DNA from: DB1 sp049323655
GTDB lineage: Bacteria; Desulfobacterota; Desulfobulbia; Desulfobulbales; SURF-16
Length of the DNA stretch: 64,000 bases
Assembly: GCA_049323655.1 (NCBI GenBank)
Contig: JBMONO010000009.1
Location: forward strand, 124,001 to 188,000
Reading direction: 5' to 3'
Part shown: positions 51,851 through 60,561 of the stretch, piece by piece
How the letters are laid out: every line of letters starts with the position of its first letter
Position numbering within the stretch: the first letter of the stretch is position 1
The notes under the pieces: generated by a model
Told to the model about the DNA's origin: nothing
Database searches by the model: none
The model's input: only the letters and a program-made list of their open reading frames with translations
Position numbers and translations under genes: made by a program

Positions 51851-53263
51851 ATGGCCGACACCAGCATCGACATTTCCGCCCAACCAGGTATTGAGGCAAC
51901 AATCGCCGCCATCGCCACCCCTCCCGGGCCCGGCGGCATTGGTATCATTCGCATCAGCGGCAGCACTGCGCTGCCCATTCTTACCGCCATCTTTTCGCCG
52001 GCCGGCAAGGCGCACCCCTTTGTCAGTCACCGACTCACCTATGGCTGGATCATAGATCCAGCCAGCGGCCGCACCATCGACGAGGTGCTCGCCGTCTTCA
52101 TGCGCGGCCCCCGCACCTACACCCGAGAAGACGTGGTGGAAATCCACTGCCACGGCAGCTTCCTGGTCCTGCAGCAAATCCTTTCCCTGGTCGTCGCCCG
52201 CGGCGCCGTCCTCGCCGCCCCCGGCGAATTCACCAAACGAGCCTTTCTCAACGGCCGCATCGATCTCACCCAGGCGGAGGCGGTCATCGATCTCCTCCAG
52301 GCCAAAACCGGCGAGGGGCTGGAGATGGCCATGTCCCAGCTCCAGGGTCGGATGGGCGAGGCGGTCGGCGCCATCCGTTCAGCCCTGATCGGTCTGCGGG
52401 CCATCATCGAGGTTGCCATCGACTTTCCGGAGGATGATGAGGAAATCATCATGGCCGACACCATGGGTCCACGCCTGGCAGAGGAGGTTATCGCCCCCCT
52501 GCGCGAGCTGATCCGTTTTTCCGGACAGGGAAAAATTCTGCGGGACGGCATCTCGGTCATCATCCTCGGCCAGCCCAATGTCGGCAAGTCAAGCCTGCTC
52601 AACGCCCTGCTCAAGGAGGAACGGGCAATCGTCACCGCTCTGCCGGGCACGACCCGTGACACCATCGAAGAGATGCTTGACATCAGAGGTATTCCGGTGC
52701 GCATCGTCGACACCGCGGGCATTCGCGATAACGCAGAGGAGATCGAGGAAATCGGTATCGAGCGGGCGCGCCGCAAGCTGGCGGAGGCGGATGTCGTCCT
52801 GCTGCTGGTGGATGGCACCCTGCCACCCCATGAAGCCGACATCCGGTTGCATGAGTCGATCAGCCAGAAAAAAAAGCTGCTGCTGATCAACAAAACCGAT
52901 CTCGCCACCCCGGACATGACCCTCTTTGCCGGGGCTTTTCCCGACACCCCGACGGTGGCCATCTCCGCCCGCACCCATGCCGGCATTCCTGCCATCGAGG
53001 AGAACCTCTTTCACCTCGTCACCGGCGGCTCGGGATGGGATCCGGGCCACAGATGCATCCCGAACCTGCGCCACCGTGCCGCCCTCGAAAAGGCTCTCCT
53101 TGCCTGCGACAACGTCGCGGCCGGACTGACCGCCGGGCTCTCCCCGGACCTGCTGGCCATTGACCTGCAGGCCGCCCTAGATCATCTGGGCGACATCATC
53201 GGCGAAACAACAACGGAAGACATCCTGGACGTGATCTTTGAACAATTCTGCATAGGGAAATGA
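51851..53263 (+). CDS. mnmE: tRNA modification GTPase MnmE
   Basis: The 470-residue protein has the N-terminal folate-binding domain (TIAAIATPPGPGGIGIIRIS), a helical middle and an inserted G domain with GQPNVGKSSLLN, DTAGIR and NKTD. It ends in the required FCIGK cysteine motif. With MnmG it installs 5-carboxymethylaminomethyl groups at U34 of several tRNAs. It closes the rpmH locus; mnmG (gidA) is not in the window. The stop is followed after three bases by the cNMP-HDOD gene. Confidence 0.97.
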   Translation: MADTSIDISAQPGIEATIAAIATPPGPGGIGIIRISGSTALPILTAIFSPAGKAHPFVSHRLTYGWIIDPASGRTIDEVLAVFMRGPRTYTREDVVEIHCHGSFLVLQQILSLVVARGAVLAAPGEFTKRAFLNGRIDLTQAEAVIDLLQAKTGEGLEMAMSQLQGRMGEAVGAIRSALIGLRAIIEVAIDFPEDDEEIIMADTMGPRLAEEVIAPLRELIRFSGQGKILRDGISVIILGQPNVGKSSLLNALLKEERAIVTALPGTTRDTIEEMLDIRGIPVRIVDTAGIRDNAEEIEEIGIERARRKLAEADVVLLLVDGTLPPHEADIRLHESISQKKKLLLINKTDLATPDMTLFAGAFPDTPTVAISARTHAGIPAIEENLFHLVTGGSGWDPGHRCIPNLRHRAALEKALLACDNVAAGLTAGLSPDLLAIDLQAALDHLGDIIGETTTEDILDVIFEQFCIGK

Positions 53264-53266
53264 GGC

Positions 53267-54814
53267 ATGAGGCCGAGACAAGAGAACAGCAGCGCCTTGG
53301 ACCAGCAGATCAACTTCCTGCGAAAGATTCCCTTTTTCCAGGATTTTGACGACCATGAACTGAAACAGCTGCTGGCGGTGAGCCGCTGGCTCAAGGTGCC
53401 GGTCGGCACCTTGATCATCAAGGAAGACACCCTGGAAAAAGTTTTCTACATCCTGGTCAAAGGGACGGTTTCGGTGTTCATCACCACCGAAGGCGGCGGC
53501 ACGGTGGAGCTGACCAAACTCTCCACCGGCGCCACCTTCGGCGAAATGGCCCTGGTTGGTGAAACGCGTCGGACCGCCGGGGTAAAAACGACCTCCGAGT
53601 CATACATCCTCATGGTCGAACCGGATATCCTCAATCAGGCCTCGGTCTTTTTGCAGCTCAAATTCTATCGCCGTTTCTGCGAAATTCTCGTCACCCGCCT
53701 TATTGCCGCGAACAAACGGATGAGCGATCTCTCCACCACCAGCGCCAGCGAACAGCGGGCGGCAACAAAAGCGGCCGACCCGCTCAGAGCCAGGGAAGGC
53801 AGCGGACCGCGGCCATCATCCCCACCGCCGCCTGCCGCCCCACGCCCGCAACCGGCAAAACCGACGCCGGTCCGCACTGACCGGGAAACCGACCTCGCCG
53901 GCCTGCCACCTGCGCCAAAACCGCAAACCGTTGCCAAAGGCAAAATGCAGCGACGCATTCTGGGCAATCCCGATCTGGCGATCAATCCGGCGGTGGCAGC
54001 TCGGCTGTCGTCATTTCTGGTGGGCGACTGCGACGACACCCGACGTTTTGCCGACCTGATCTCCGCAGACCCGATGCTGGCCGCCAAGGTGATCCAGCAG
54101 GCCAACTCCTCCTTTTTCCGGCGGACGATGACGGTCAACTCCGTGCCCCATGCCATGGTCACTATGGGAATCAAACATCTGCAGGAGGTGGTGGCAGCGG
54201 AGATCATGAAGGTGGAGGCAGAGGAGACGTTGTTCGGCGGTTTCTCGCAGCTGGCCGATGCCTTTTGGCTCCATTCTGTGGCAGTGGGCCGCATTGCCGA
54301 GATCCTGCGGGATGCGGCCCGCATCAATATTTCCGAAGATGTCTATCTTGCCGGGCTGTTTCACGATCTCGGCAAACTGGCCCTCGATCGCCAGGAACCG
54401 AACTTCTACCCCCAGCTGCTGCGACCCGACTTCCTCAAGGCCGGCATCTGCCAGGCGGAACAGGACCATGTCGGCATCGATCATGGCCAGGCCGGTTACT
54501 GGCTCGGGGAAAAAATGGGGCTGCCCAAACCCTACCTCGACGTCATGCTCTTCCACCATGCCCCGGAAAAGGCGCGGGAAAACATCCTGCTGGTGGCGGT
54601 TATCCATCTCGCCGATCTGTTCGCCAAGGAAAGGGGGCTTTTGCTGGGCCGGGCCGGCGTCCCGGCCGCGCCGCTTGCCACCTCGTTCGGCTGGGTCCTC
54701 CTCCAGGAGCAGCATCACCCCTTCATCGACGTCAACGTCGATCATTTCATCCACTCCTTTCACGAGGAGCTGGACCGGATGTGGGGGGATATCTCCACCC
54801 TGCTCGTCGTCTGA
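53267..54814 (+). CDS. Cyclic-nucleotide-binding and HDOD domain protein
   Basis: The 515-residue protein has an N-terminal CRP-like cNMP-binding domain (about 15-145; FGEMALVGETRRTAGVKT is the phosphate-binding cassette). A Pro-rich linker (about 170-225) leads to an HDOD domain (about 235-440) with VYLAGLFHDLGKLALDRQE. HDOD modules bind signalling partners and usually lack phosphodiesterase activity, although the HD pair is visible here. It directly follows mnmE and may share its transcript. It is the third HD-related regulator in the window. Confidence 0.88.
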   Translation: MRPRQENSSALDQQINFLRKIPFFQDFDDHELKQLLAVSRWLKVPVGTLIIKEDTLEKVFYILVKGTVSVFITTEGGGTVELTKLSTGATFGEMALVGETRRTAGVKTTSESYILMVEPDILNQASVFLQLKFYRRFCEILVTRLIAANKRMSDLSTTSASEQRAATKAADPLRAREGSGPRPSSPPPPAAPRPQPAKPTPVRTDRETDLAGLPPAPKPQTVAKGKMQRRILGNPDLAINPAVAARLSSFLVGDCDDTRRFADLISADPMLAAKVIQQANSSFFRRTMTVNSVPHAMVTMGIKHLQEVVAAEIMKVEAEETLFGGFSQLADAFWLHSVAVGRIAEILRDAARINISEDVYLAGLFHDLGKLALDRQEPNFYPQLLRPDFLKAGICQAEQDHVGIDHGQAGYWLGEKMGLPKPYLDVMLFHHAPEKARENILLVAVIHLADLFAKERGLLLGRAGVPAAPLATSFGWVLLQEQHHPFIDVNVDHFIHSFHEELDRMWGDISTLLVV

Positions 54815-54836
54815 TGAGCAGGGTGGACAACGGCCG

Positions 54837-54998
54837 TCAGTCCAGCGGCTCGAAGGCGTCCTTCTCGGCGCCGCAGACCGGGCAGCTCCAGTCCGCCGGC
54901 AGGTCTTCAAAGGCGGTGCCGGGGGCGATTCCGCTGTCTTCATCTCCCTTGGCCGGGTCATAGACATAACCGCAGACCGAGCATCGATATTTTTTCAT
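54837..54998 (-). CDS. Rubredoxin
   Basis: The 53-residue protein has the four iron ligands as CSVCG (Cys6, Cys9) and CPVCG (Cys39, Cys42), with the usual aromatic residues (Tyr4, Tyr11, Tyr13, Trp37) and a DP/DSG loop. AGGAG precedes the ATG. Rubredoxins are small electron carriers, frequent in anaerobes, for example to oxygen- or superoxide-detoxifying enzymes. Its usual partners (rubredoxin oxidoreductase, rubrerythrin) are not adjacent. Confidence 0.96.
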   Translation of the reverse strand: MKKYRCSVCGYVYDPAKGDEDSGIAPGTAFEDLPADWSCPVCGAEKDAFEPLD

Positions 54999-55150
54999 CG
55001 TCTTTCTCCTGTTGTTTCTGTTGCGCCCGGTGCGCCGCCGCGCTCGGCAAGTCGCCTGGGCATTGACATATCAGCTAAACTTCCGTAAAGAGTATCAGGA
55101 AGAAAACCGGACCGTCAATGCAAAACATCCCCTTCTCCCGCTCCACTGCC

Positions 55151-55672
55151 ATGAAAAAACTCATTCTTTCCAGTGCACAGATCGCCGAACGGGTGACCGA
55201 ACTCGGCCGCCAGATCAGCCGCGACTATGCCGGCCGCCCGCTGGTGCTGGTCGGCGTCCTAAACGGCGCCTTTATCTTCATGGCCGATCTGGCCCGGGCC
55301 ATCGACCTGCCCGTTCGCATCGACTTTGTCCGGGTGGCGAGCTACGGCATGACAAGTTCGGCCGGCCAGCTCTCCTTTATCAAGGATGTCGAGCTGCCCC
55401 TGACCGATGCCGATGTCCTGCTGGTGGAGGACATCATCGACACCGGCCGCACCATCGCCCGCCTGAAGGAGCACTTTCAGGCCAAGGGCGCGGCCAGTGT
55501 CCGGGTCTGCGCCCTGATCGATAAAACAGAGAGACGGGAAGTGCAAATCGAGGCCGACTATGTCGGCTTTCCGGTGGCCGAGGGTTTCCTGGTCGGCTAC
55601 GGGCTTGACTTTGCCGAACAGCACCGCAACCTGGCCGATGTTTATCACCTGGAAAACCCGCGGGAGCCGTAA
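55151..55672 (+). CDS. hpt: Hypoxanthine phosphoribosyltransferase
   Basis: The 173-residue enzyme salvages hypoxanthine and guanine to IMP and GMP. The PRPP loop is VLLVEDIIDTGRT, with LVLVGVLNGAFIFMADLAR and VDFVRVASYG-like beta segments. An ATG 11 codons upstream (55118) is possible; 55151 starts nearer the conserved core, and neither has a strong ribosome site. bioA follows after two bases. Confidence 0.93.
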   Translation: MKKLILSSAQIAERVTELGRQISRDYAGRPLVLVGVLNGAFIFMADLARAIDLPVRIDFVRVASYGMTSSAGQLSFIKDVELPLTDADVLLVEDIIDTGRTIARLKEHFQAKGAASVRVCALIDKTERREVQIEADYVGFPVAEGFLVGYGLDFAEQHRNLADVYHLENPREP

Positions 55673-55674
55673 CC

Positions 55675-57039
55675 ATGTCACCCACCCTGCAGGAACGGGA
55701 CCGCGCCTGTCTGTGGCATCCCTATACCCAGATGCACGACTATGCCGACCGCGACCTGCTCCTCATCGACCGGGCCGCCGGCCTTTTCCTTTATGACGAC
55801 CGGGGCAGACCTTACTATGACACCATCTCCTCCTGGTGGTGCATCCTGCACGGCCACAATCACCCGACCATCAGCGGCCGCATCCGCCGGCAACTGGAAA
55901 AACTCGACCATGTGCTGCTTGCCGGCACCAGCCATGAACCGGCCATCGAACTCGCCGAAGAGCTCATCAGGCTGACCCCGGCCGATCTCACCCGGGTCTT
56001 CTATTCCGACAACGGCTCCACCGCCTGCGAGGTGGCCTTGAAGATGAGCCTCCAGTACTGGCGCCACTGCGGCCGCCCCGAGCGCAACCGTTTTGTCGCC
56101 CTGGAACGCGGCTACCACGGCGACACCATCGGCACCATGAGCCTCGGCGGGGTCCCTGATTTTCACCAGGAATTCGCCGCCATCCTCTTTGACTCCTTCA
56201 CCATCCCCTCGCCCTTCTGCTATCGCTGCCCGATGGCAGAGGAAGCGGCCTCCTGCCGGCTGCCGTGCCTCGATCCGCTGGAGGAGCTGCTGGAGAAGCG
56301 CGGGCAGAGCATCGCCGCCATGATCATCGAGCCGCTCATCCAGGCGGCCGGCGGCATGCGCATCTATCCGGCCCGCTATCTCAACCGGGTTCGCGAACTG
56401 ACCGCCCGCCACGGGGTCCATCTCATCCTCGACGAGGTAGCCACCGGTTTTGGCCGCACCGGCCGGATGTTCGCACTTGAGCATGCCGGCATCGTCCCCG
56501 ACTTTCTCTGTCTCTCCAAGGGGCTGACCGGCGGCACCCTGCCGATGGCGGCAACCCTCGCCACCGAGGCCATTTACAGCGCCTTTTACGGACCATACGC
56601 GGCCAACCGGACTTTTTTTCACGGCCACACCTTCACCGGCAACCCGCTGGCCGCTGCGGCGGCGCTCGGTTCCCTCCAGGTCTTTGCCGAGGAACGCCCC
56701 CTTGAACAAACAGCCGCCACCATCCCTCATCTCCACGAAAAAATGGCCCGCTTCCATGAGCTGCCCTGGGTGGGCGATGTGCGAAGCCTGGGCATGATCA
56801 GCGCAATCGAACTGGTCCGGGACAAGAAGAGCAAGGAGCCCTTCACCTTCGCCGAGCGGATCGGCTGGCCCATTTACCTCAAAGGACTGGAAGAGGGCCT
56901 CATCCTGCGGCCCCTGGGCAACATCATCTACCTCTGGCTGCCGCTTTGCGTCACCTGCGCCGACATCGATGACATCACCGCGCGGATGTGGCGGGTCCTG
57001 GCCGACGAGGGCAACATCGTCGGCCGGCGAAAAGCATGA
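55675..57039 (+). CDS. bioA: Adenosylmethionine-8-amino-7-oxononanoate aminotransferase
   Basis: The 454-residue PLP enzyme converts KAPA to DAPA in biotin synthesis. WHPYTQMHDY, ISSWWCILHGHNHP, YSDNGSTACEVALKM, LDEVATGFGRTG and LCLSKGLTGG (PLP lysine) are diagnostic of BioA. The remaining bio genes are not in the window. It is two bases from hpt, so they are cotranscribed despite unrelated pathways. Confidence 0.95.
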   Translation: MSPTLQERDRACLWHPYTQMHDYADRDLLLIDRAAGLFLYDDRGRPYYDTISSWWCILHGHNHPTISGRIRRQLEKLDHVLLAGTSHEPAIELAEELIRLTPADLTRVFYSDNGSTACEVALKMSLQYWRHCGRPERNRFVALERGYHGDTIGTMSLGGVPDFHQEFAAILFDSFTIPSPFCYRCPMAEEAASCRLPCLDPLEELLEKRGQSIAAMIIEPLIQAAGGMRIYPARYLNRVRELTARHGVHLILDEVATGFGRTGRMFALEHAGIVPDFLCLSKGLTGGTLPMAATLATEAIYSAFYGPYAANRTFFHGHTFTGNPLAAAAALGSLQVFAEERPLEQTAATIPHLHEKMARFHELPWVGDVRSLGMISAIELVRDKKSKEPFTFAERIGWPIYLKGLEEGLILRPLGNIIYLWLPLCVTCADIDDITARMWRVLADEGNIVGRRKA

Positions 57040-57054
57040 GATGCTGTTGTCTGC

Positions 57055-57083
57055 TTGCTCTTTTTCGCCAACACTGCTATGGT
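57055..57083 (+). promoter_or_regulatory. Promoter of tRNA-Arg
   Basis: TTGCTC (57055-57060) and an extended -10 TGCTATGGT (TATGGT at 57078-57083) have a 17-base spacer. They lie 22 bases before the tRNA gene. Confidence 0.6.
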
Positions 57084-57105
57084 GCGTTCATTCACCTGCC
57101 TTCAC

Positions 57106-57182
57106 GCGCCCGTAGCTCAGCTGGATAGAGTACCGGACTTCGAATCCGAGGGTCGGGGGTTCGAATCCCTCCGGGCGCGCCA
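57106..57182 (+). tRNA. tRNA-Arg (anticodon UCG)
   Basis: The 77-nt cloverleaf folds as follows: the acceptor GCGCCCG pairs with CGGGCGC, the T-loop is TTCGAAT, the anticodon loop CTTCGAA gives UCG for CGA codons, and the 3' CCA is encoded. Position 27/43 of the anticodon stem is a C-A mismatch. The T-stem holds one G-T wobble. The accessory region begins downstream, but no duplicated tRNA end was seen. Confidence 0.96.
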
Positions 57183-57624
57183 GTAAAAAAACCGTTCGCC
57201 ATATCCCATTGATGTTTTTTTGTTTTCCTGCCGTTTTCTTTATTTTTTTCTTCTTGCCGAAACGCCCTCCCGGCAGCTCGACGCCACCGGAAACGACTCA
57301 CCCATTTTTTGCTTGCATCCAACCGGCATCCGTATCATGATCTGACAAACGCATACAGAAAAGAAGAAGAGACGAATGGAAGGGAAAAGCATGCGGGTAA
57401 GGCAATCGGAGCGAAAAGCTCATGAAGGGTGACATGACGGCATGCCCCCTGCGCGTGAGCCAGGCGCCTCTTACACCGTTGATTTCGGCATGGAAAATGC
57501 GGTTCTCAGCGATGACAACAGGCTGTTTTTAGCATATTTGCTTGATTATCAGATGGTTAATTCGGTCCATCTCTGGCACATGGCACGCTGGCACGGGCAC
57601 CGCAAAAGGGAATAAGGTTCTAAG
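57183..57624. other. Non-coding stretch at the border of the accessory region
   Basis: The 440 bases between tRNA-Arg and the DUF6338 gene contain no supportable gene. A hairpin AGATGG/CCATCT (57551-57572) is present. Three closely spaced TGGCAC motifs (57574-57597) follow; TGGCAC is half of a sigma54 site, but the TTGC half is not at the right distance. Confidence 0.4.
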
Positions 57625-58260
57625 TTGAAGCTCACCATTGAAGCGTTAAACATTCTTTTACTACTGCTCCCCGGATTTCTGGCTGGACAAATTTTCTATT
57701 CATTATTCCAGGTTAATAATGTTGCAGCTTCGCGGCGAGTGCTAGATTCATTGATGTTTTCATTTATAATTTACATGGTTATTTCCCTATTTGTTGTTTG
57801 GGAGCCACTAGCACATGTGAGAGAAGAATCAGGAAAACTTACCTATATATTCACCCAAAACAGTCTAGTAATTTCTCTTTCAATCTTAGCAATATTGCTT
57901 GTTCCAATTATTGTAGGATTTTTATATTTTAACGACTTTATTCATAAAATTTTGAGAAAACTGAAAATAACAACAAAAACATCACGAACAAACACATGGA
58001 ATGACGCATTCTTGTCACAAGACAGATATGTGATTATCACCCTTAAGGACGACAGAAGAATTCGTGGTTATCCGACAATGTTCTCCACTGATCCAGAAGA
58101 GGGGTTTATATACTTATACAATCCAGCATGGGTAAATGATGATAAAGAGAAAGAAGAAGACCCAGATTATATAGAATCAAATTGTCATGGTTTTTTATTG
58201 AACAGAGAGAATATTGATCTCATAGAATTCACCCTTGATCCAGGGGAAAACTTGAAATAA
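57625..58260 (+). CDS. DUF6338-like membrane protein
   Basis: The 211-residue protein has three membrane helices (about residues 6-28, 40-60, 80-102). A cytosolic domain of about 100 residues follows with NTWNDAFL, VIITLKDDRRIRGYP and EEGFIYLYNPAWV, the pattern I associate with DUF6338. Function is unknown; the soluble part looks like a small beta domain. The start is a TTG preceded by AAGG. Its AT-rich codon use differs sharply from the core genes, indicating transfer. It lies 17 bases before a 42-aa gene and then an attC-like site. Confidence 0.7.
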   Translation: MKLTIEALNILLLLLPGFLAGQIFYSLFQVNNVAASRRVLDSLMFSFIIYMVISLFVVWEPLAHVREESGKLTYIFTQNSLVISLSILAILLVPIIVGFLYFNDFIHKILRKLKITTKTSRTNTWNDAFLSQDRYVIITLKDDRRIRGYPTMFSTDPEEGFIYLYNPAWVNDDKEKEEDPDYIESNCHGFLLNRENIDLIEFTLDPGENLK

Positions 58261-58277
58261 TACACAAGGAGCTCACC

Positions 58278-58406
58278 ATGAAAGAACAGAAACAGGAAAA
58301 ACCTGCTTGTCCAACAGAGAATATCAGAGGTGACGTAAAACCCGAGAAGCTTGAAGCACCCCATCCACGACCAAAACCCACCCCAAAACTACCAAAGAAA
58401 AAGTAA
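58278..58406 (+). CDS. 42-aa proline/lysine-rich peptide gene
   Basis: This tiny gene has AAGGAG seven bases before the ATG. It encodes a polar peptide ending APHPRPKPTPKLPKKK, with no hydrophobic segment. It follows the DUF6338 gene after 17 bases and ends two bases before the attC-like palindrome. Its proline-rich basic tail suggests a linear binding peptide, perhaps for the cytosolic domain of its neighbour; this is inference. Confidence 0.6.
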   Translation: MKEQKQEKPACPTENIRGDVKPEKLEAPHPRPKPTPKLPKKK

Positions 58407-58407
58407 C

Positions 58408-58470
58408 ACATAACGAATAAGGTTAGATTTTGAGCGCGTAGCGCACCAAAATCTGAACCGTTTGTTGGAC
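58408..58470 (+). other. attC-like recombination site (gene-cassette end)
   Basis: The 63-base imperfect palindrome has an R''-like box ACATAAC (58408-58414; consensus RYYYAAC, one mismatch). L'' GGTTAGATTTTG (58421-58432) pairs with L' CAAAATCTGAACC (58447-58459) with one unpaired base. A GCGC/GCGC tip follows, and the R' box GTTGGAC (58464-58470) is a perfect GTTRRRY. It starts two bases after a stop codon, as in integron cassettes. Only one such site is visible and no integron integrase is present. Confidence 0.55.
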
Positions 58471-58713
58471 AAGCCCGGCTACCTATATAGAAAATATCTT
58501 TTGGGGGGGAGAGGGGTCGAGTCAGGGAAGCGGAGAGTGAAGCAACAAATGTCCCTGTGAAATCATGACGGTTGAAGTCACAGATGGACGATCGGCCTGT
58601 TTGATCGCCCAAGAGACCATTTTGAGGGCGCAAGTATCCATTGCCGATCTCGCCGGCTTTTTCTGGGCCTGCAATGTCGTCTGCGGGTTACATAACGATA
58701 TCGTCTCCTCCGT
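58471..58713. other. Spacer between attC-like site and IS91-type element
   Basis: These 243 bases have no supportable gene. They probably include the 3' (origin-type) end of the IS91-like element, whose transposase stops at 58714, but that end cannot be delimited from one copy. Confidence 0.35.
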
Positions 58714-59796
58714 TCATGTTTGACCCGCAATCCATTTGGACGATGGCCGCGGCAGCATCGTATTAATGATGGTCATGGCAGCTCCGCACCGCGGACAGAC
58801 AATCTTGGGGCGCTTCATGGCCGCCACTATCTTTTTGAAGGCGGGCACACGGAGGACCATCTGTAAAAACTTGACAAGCTTCTTACTGCACGGGTGAAGG
58901 AAGCCGAAGCCTCTGGCCCTGCGGAAGCCCTTCGGCAAGACATGAAGCATGAGCAGGTAGAGAAATTTTTCACCGGTTACGGTTCTTGTTCGGTAAGTCT
59001 CGGTTTTGGCGTGGAGGTATCTGAATGTTACCATCCCGTCTTTGCAGCAGAGGATATCTTTCTCCTGGATAACGCCCCGATACAGGTACCGCCCGAGATA
59101 GACAAGGGCCTTGTCGCCGTTGCCGACGTTTTTACAGTCGACCACCCATTGCTCGGGGCAGTTTCCGGGGATCTGCAGGCCATGGTCGACCAGCGCCTGC
59201 AGGAGCTTTGCCCTGAAGACCTTAGCCAGGGCCTTTTGGCTGAAGAGATAGCCCCCTGGTTTGGTTCGCCAGAGTCCTGTCTTCAGGTTGATGCTTGCCG
59301 CCGGCATGACGACATGGATGTGGGGATGGTACTCCAGGGTCCTTGTATGAGTGTGGAGAATGGCGGTGAAACCAGCGGCGCCGCCGAGTTTTTGATCGTT
59401 TTGGGTGAAGGTCTTCAGCACCTCCTGAACCGTGGTAAAGATTAGGGCGTAGACGTTCTTCTGGTTTTTCCATGCCAGACCCCGGAGTTGTTCGGGCAGA
59501 GTGAAGGTGAGCAGATAGTATTGGGCCGGCAGCAGTCGGCTCAATTGGTTGTCGATCCACTGTTGGCTTTCATGATTCTGGCAATGGGGGCAGTTTCGGT
59601 GTCCACAGGAATGGGGGATATAGGTTTGTTTGGCGCATTGTCGGCCGGAACATTGGGCCAGCATGTGCGGCCCATGGCTTTGCCGGCACTGGGCCATGGC
59701 CCGGAGGGCGTTTTTGTGTCCGGGCAGGACAACGTTTTTGTATTGTTCCAGGAAGGAGTCTTTGAACCGGCTGATGATTGAGGCGAGGAGTATCAT
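58714..59796 (-). CDS. IS91 family transposase
   Basis: The 360-residue HUH-type rolling-circle transposase has an N-terminal zinc-binding cysteine cluster (GRQCAKQTYIPHSCGHRNC, then HC), the Rep HUH motif EYHPHIHVV and the catalytic tyrosine region YLGRYLYRGV. The C-terminal domain contains another zinc-ribbon (CPRCGAAM). IS91 elements transpose by a replicative rolling-circle mechanism without target duplication and often carry neighbours along. A strong GGAGGGG lies before ATG 59796, which overlaps the stop of the recombinase fragment (ATGA). The gene looks intact. Confidence 0.92.
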   Translation of the reverse strand: MILLASIISRFKDSFLEQYKNVVLPGHKNALRAMAQCRQSHGPHMLAQCSGRQCAKQTYIPHSCGHRNCPHCQNHESQQWIDNQLSRLLPAQYYLLTFTLPEQLRGLAWKNQKNVYALIFTTVQEVLKTFTQNDQKLGGAAGFTAILHTHTRTLEYHPHIHVVMPAASINLKTGLWRTKPGGYLFSQKALAKVFRAKLLQALVDHGLQIPGNCPEQWVVDCKNVGNGDKALVYLGRYLYRGVIQEKDILCCKDGMVTFRYLHAKTETYRTRTVTGEKFLYLLMLHVLPKGFRRARGFGFLHPCSKKLVKFLQMVLRVPAFKKIVAAMKRPKIVCPRCGAAMTIINTMLPRPSSKWIAGQT

Positions 59797-60014
59797 TTTA
59801 CCCCTCCCCACCGGATGTCGAATGAATTGACCAGGGTGTTGACTGCGTTTCTAACATTGTTGCCGGTTTTGCCGGTCAGATGGGTGTAACGGGCTGTGGT
59901 CAGAATGCTGACGTGGCCCAGGATCTGTTGGAGTTCAACGAGATCGACGCCTGCCTCCAGCATATGGGTGGCGTAGCTGTGGCGCAGGGAATGGCATGGG
60001 CAAAAGAGGGTCAA
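59793..60014 (-). pseudogene. Truncated tyrosine recombinase (C-terminal fragment)
   Basis: The fragment keeps the catalytic box HSLRHSYATHMLEAGVDL, ILGHVSILTTARYTHLTGK and a normal C-terminus coupled to the transposase by ATGA. The N-terminal three quarters, including the first arginine, are missing. The break lies at the edge of direct repeat A (about 60006). IS91-like elements of this type often carry a tyrosine recombinase before the transposase, so this element has lost its 5' part. Confidence 0.85.
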
Positions 60015-60181
60015 GTCGGCTGTTGGCCTATTTTATCATCGCCACCCAACAAAAATAAAACTCCACACGATGAAAGCAGTCTGTCTTTCAGGATAGACGG
60101 CTCGGCGTGAAACGGCCCCCCATGACACATGGTAAGGAAGCAACTTTCTGGCACATGATCAAGGAAGGGGAGAGGACGGGC
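60000..60181 (+). repeat. Direct repeat A flanking the ccdAB segment
   Basis: About 180 bp from GCAAAAGAGGGTC to GAGAGGACG recurs at 61209-61395 in the same orientation with roughly 90 percent identity. Both copies contain TGTTGGCCTATTTTATCATC, CTCCACACGATGAAAGCAGT and CATGACACATGGTAAGGA. The left edge coincides with the break in the recombinase gene. It may be an IS91-family end or a separate small element. Confidence 0.75.
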
Positions 60182-60561
60182 TATAGGGTAAGCGGGCTAT
60201 AGGGTCAGGTATTGAAAACGCCACACCTGCCTTCCATTCCTCTTGCCACCGGCACATAAGTGAGGCATGGATGCCCGGCATGGCGGTGCGCGCGAGCAGC
60301 CGTTCCCGCCTTGGAGCAAAACATGACCATTTGCCGCTCTTGGCGCTTCGTTGTGTGTCCTCCAGAAGGGCACGAAAAATGGACCGGACACCGCGCCGGA
60401 ACGGACGATTAGCCCTCGCACTGGGCACAAATAGCTTGGCGGCCCATTCTCACCCCCTGCCAGCGCAGCAATCTGTCCAGGAATTTTTCTGCGGGTTCGC
60501 CAGCGGCGGCAGAGAAAATTCATCTTTTTTCTCTTTGCCGCCGAAAAATCAAGTGGTAAAA
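60182..60561. other. Non-coding stretch before ccdA
   Basis: These 380 bases start with GGGCTATAGGGT repeated twice in tandem (from about 60178). Both strands hold open frames, but none has a ribosome site or protein-like composition. It probably represents remnant DNA carried between the two direct repeats. Confidence 0.35.

Noticed and set aside
57092..57322. Minus-strand frame across tRNA-Arg encoding a GGIRTPDPRIRSPVLYPAE-like peptide
   Set aside because: It is the reverse strand of the tRNA gene, a well-known false gene call.
57574..57597. Three TGGCAC motifs resembling a sigma54 promoter
   Set aside because: No TTGC-type -12 element lies at the required distance.
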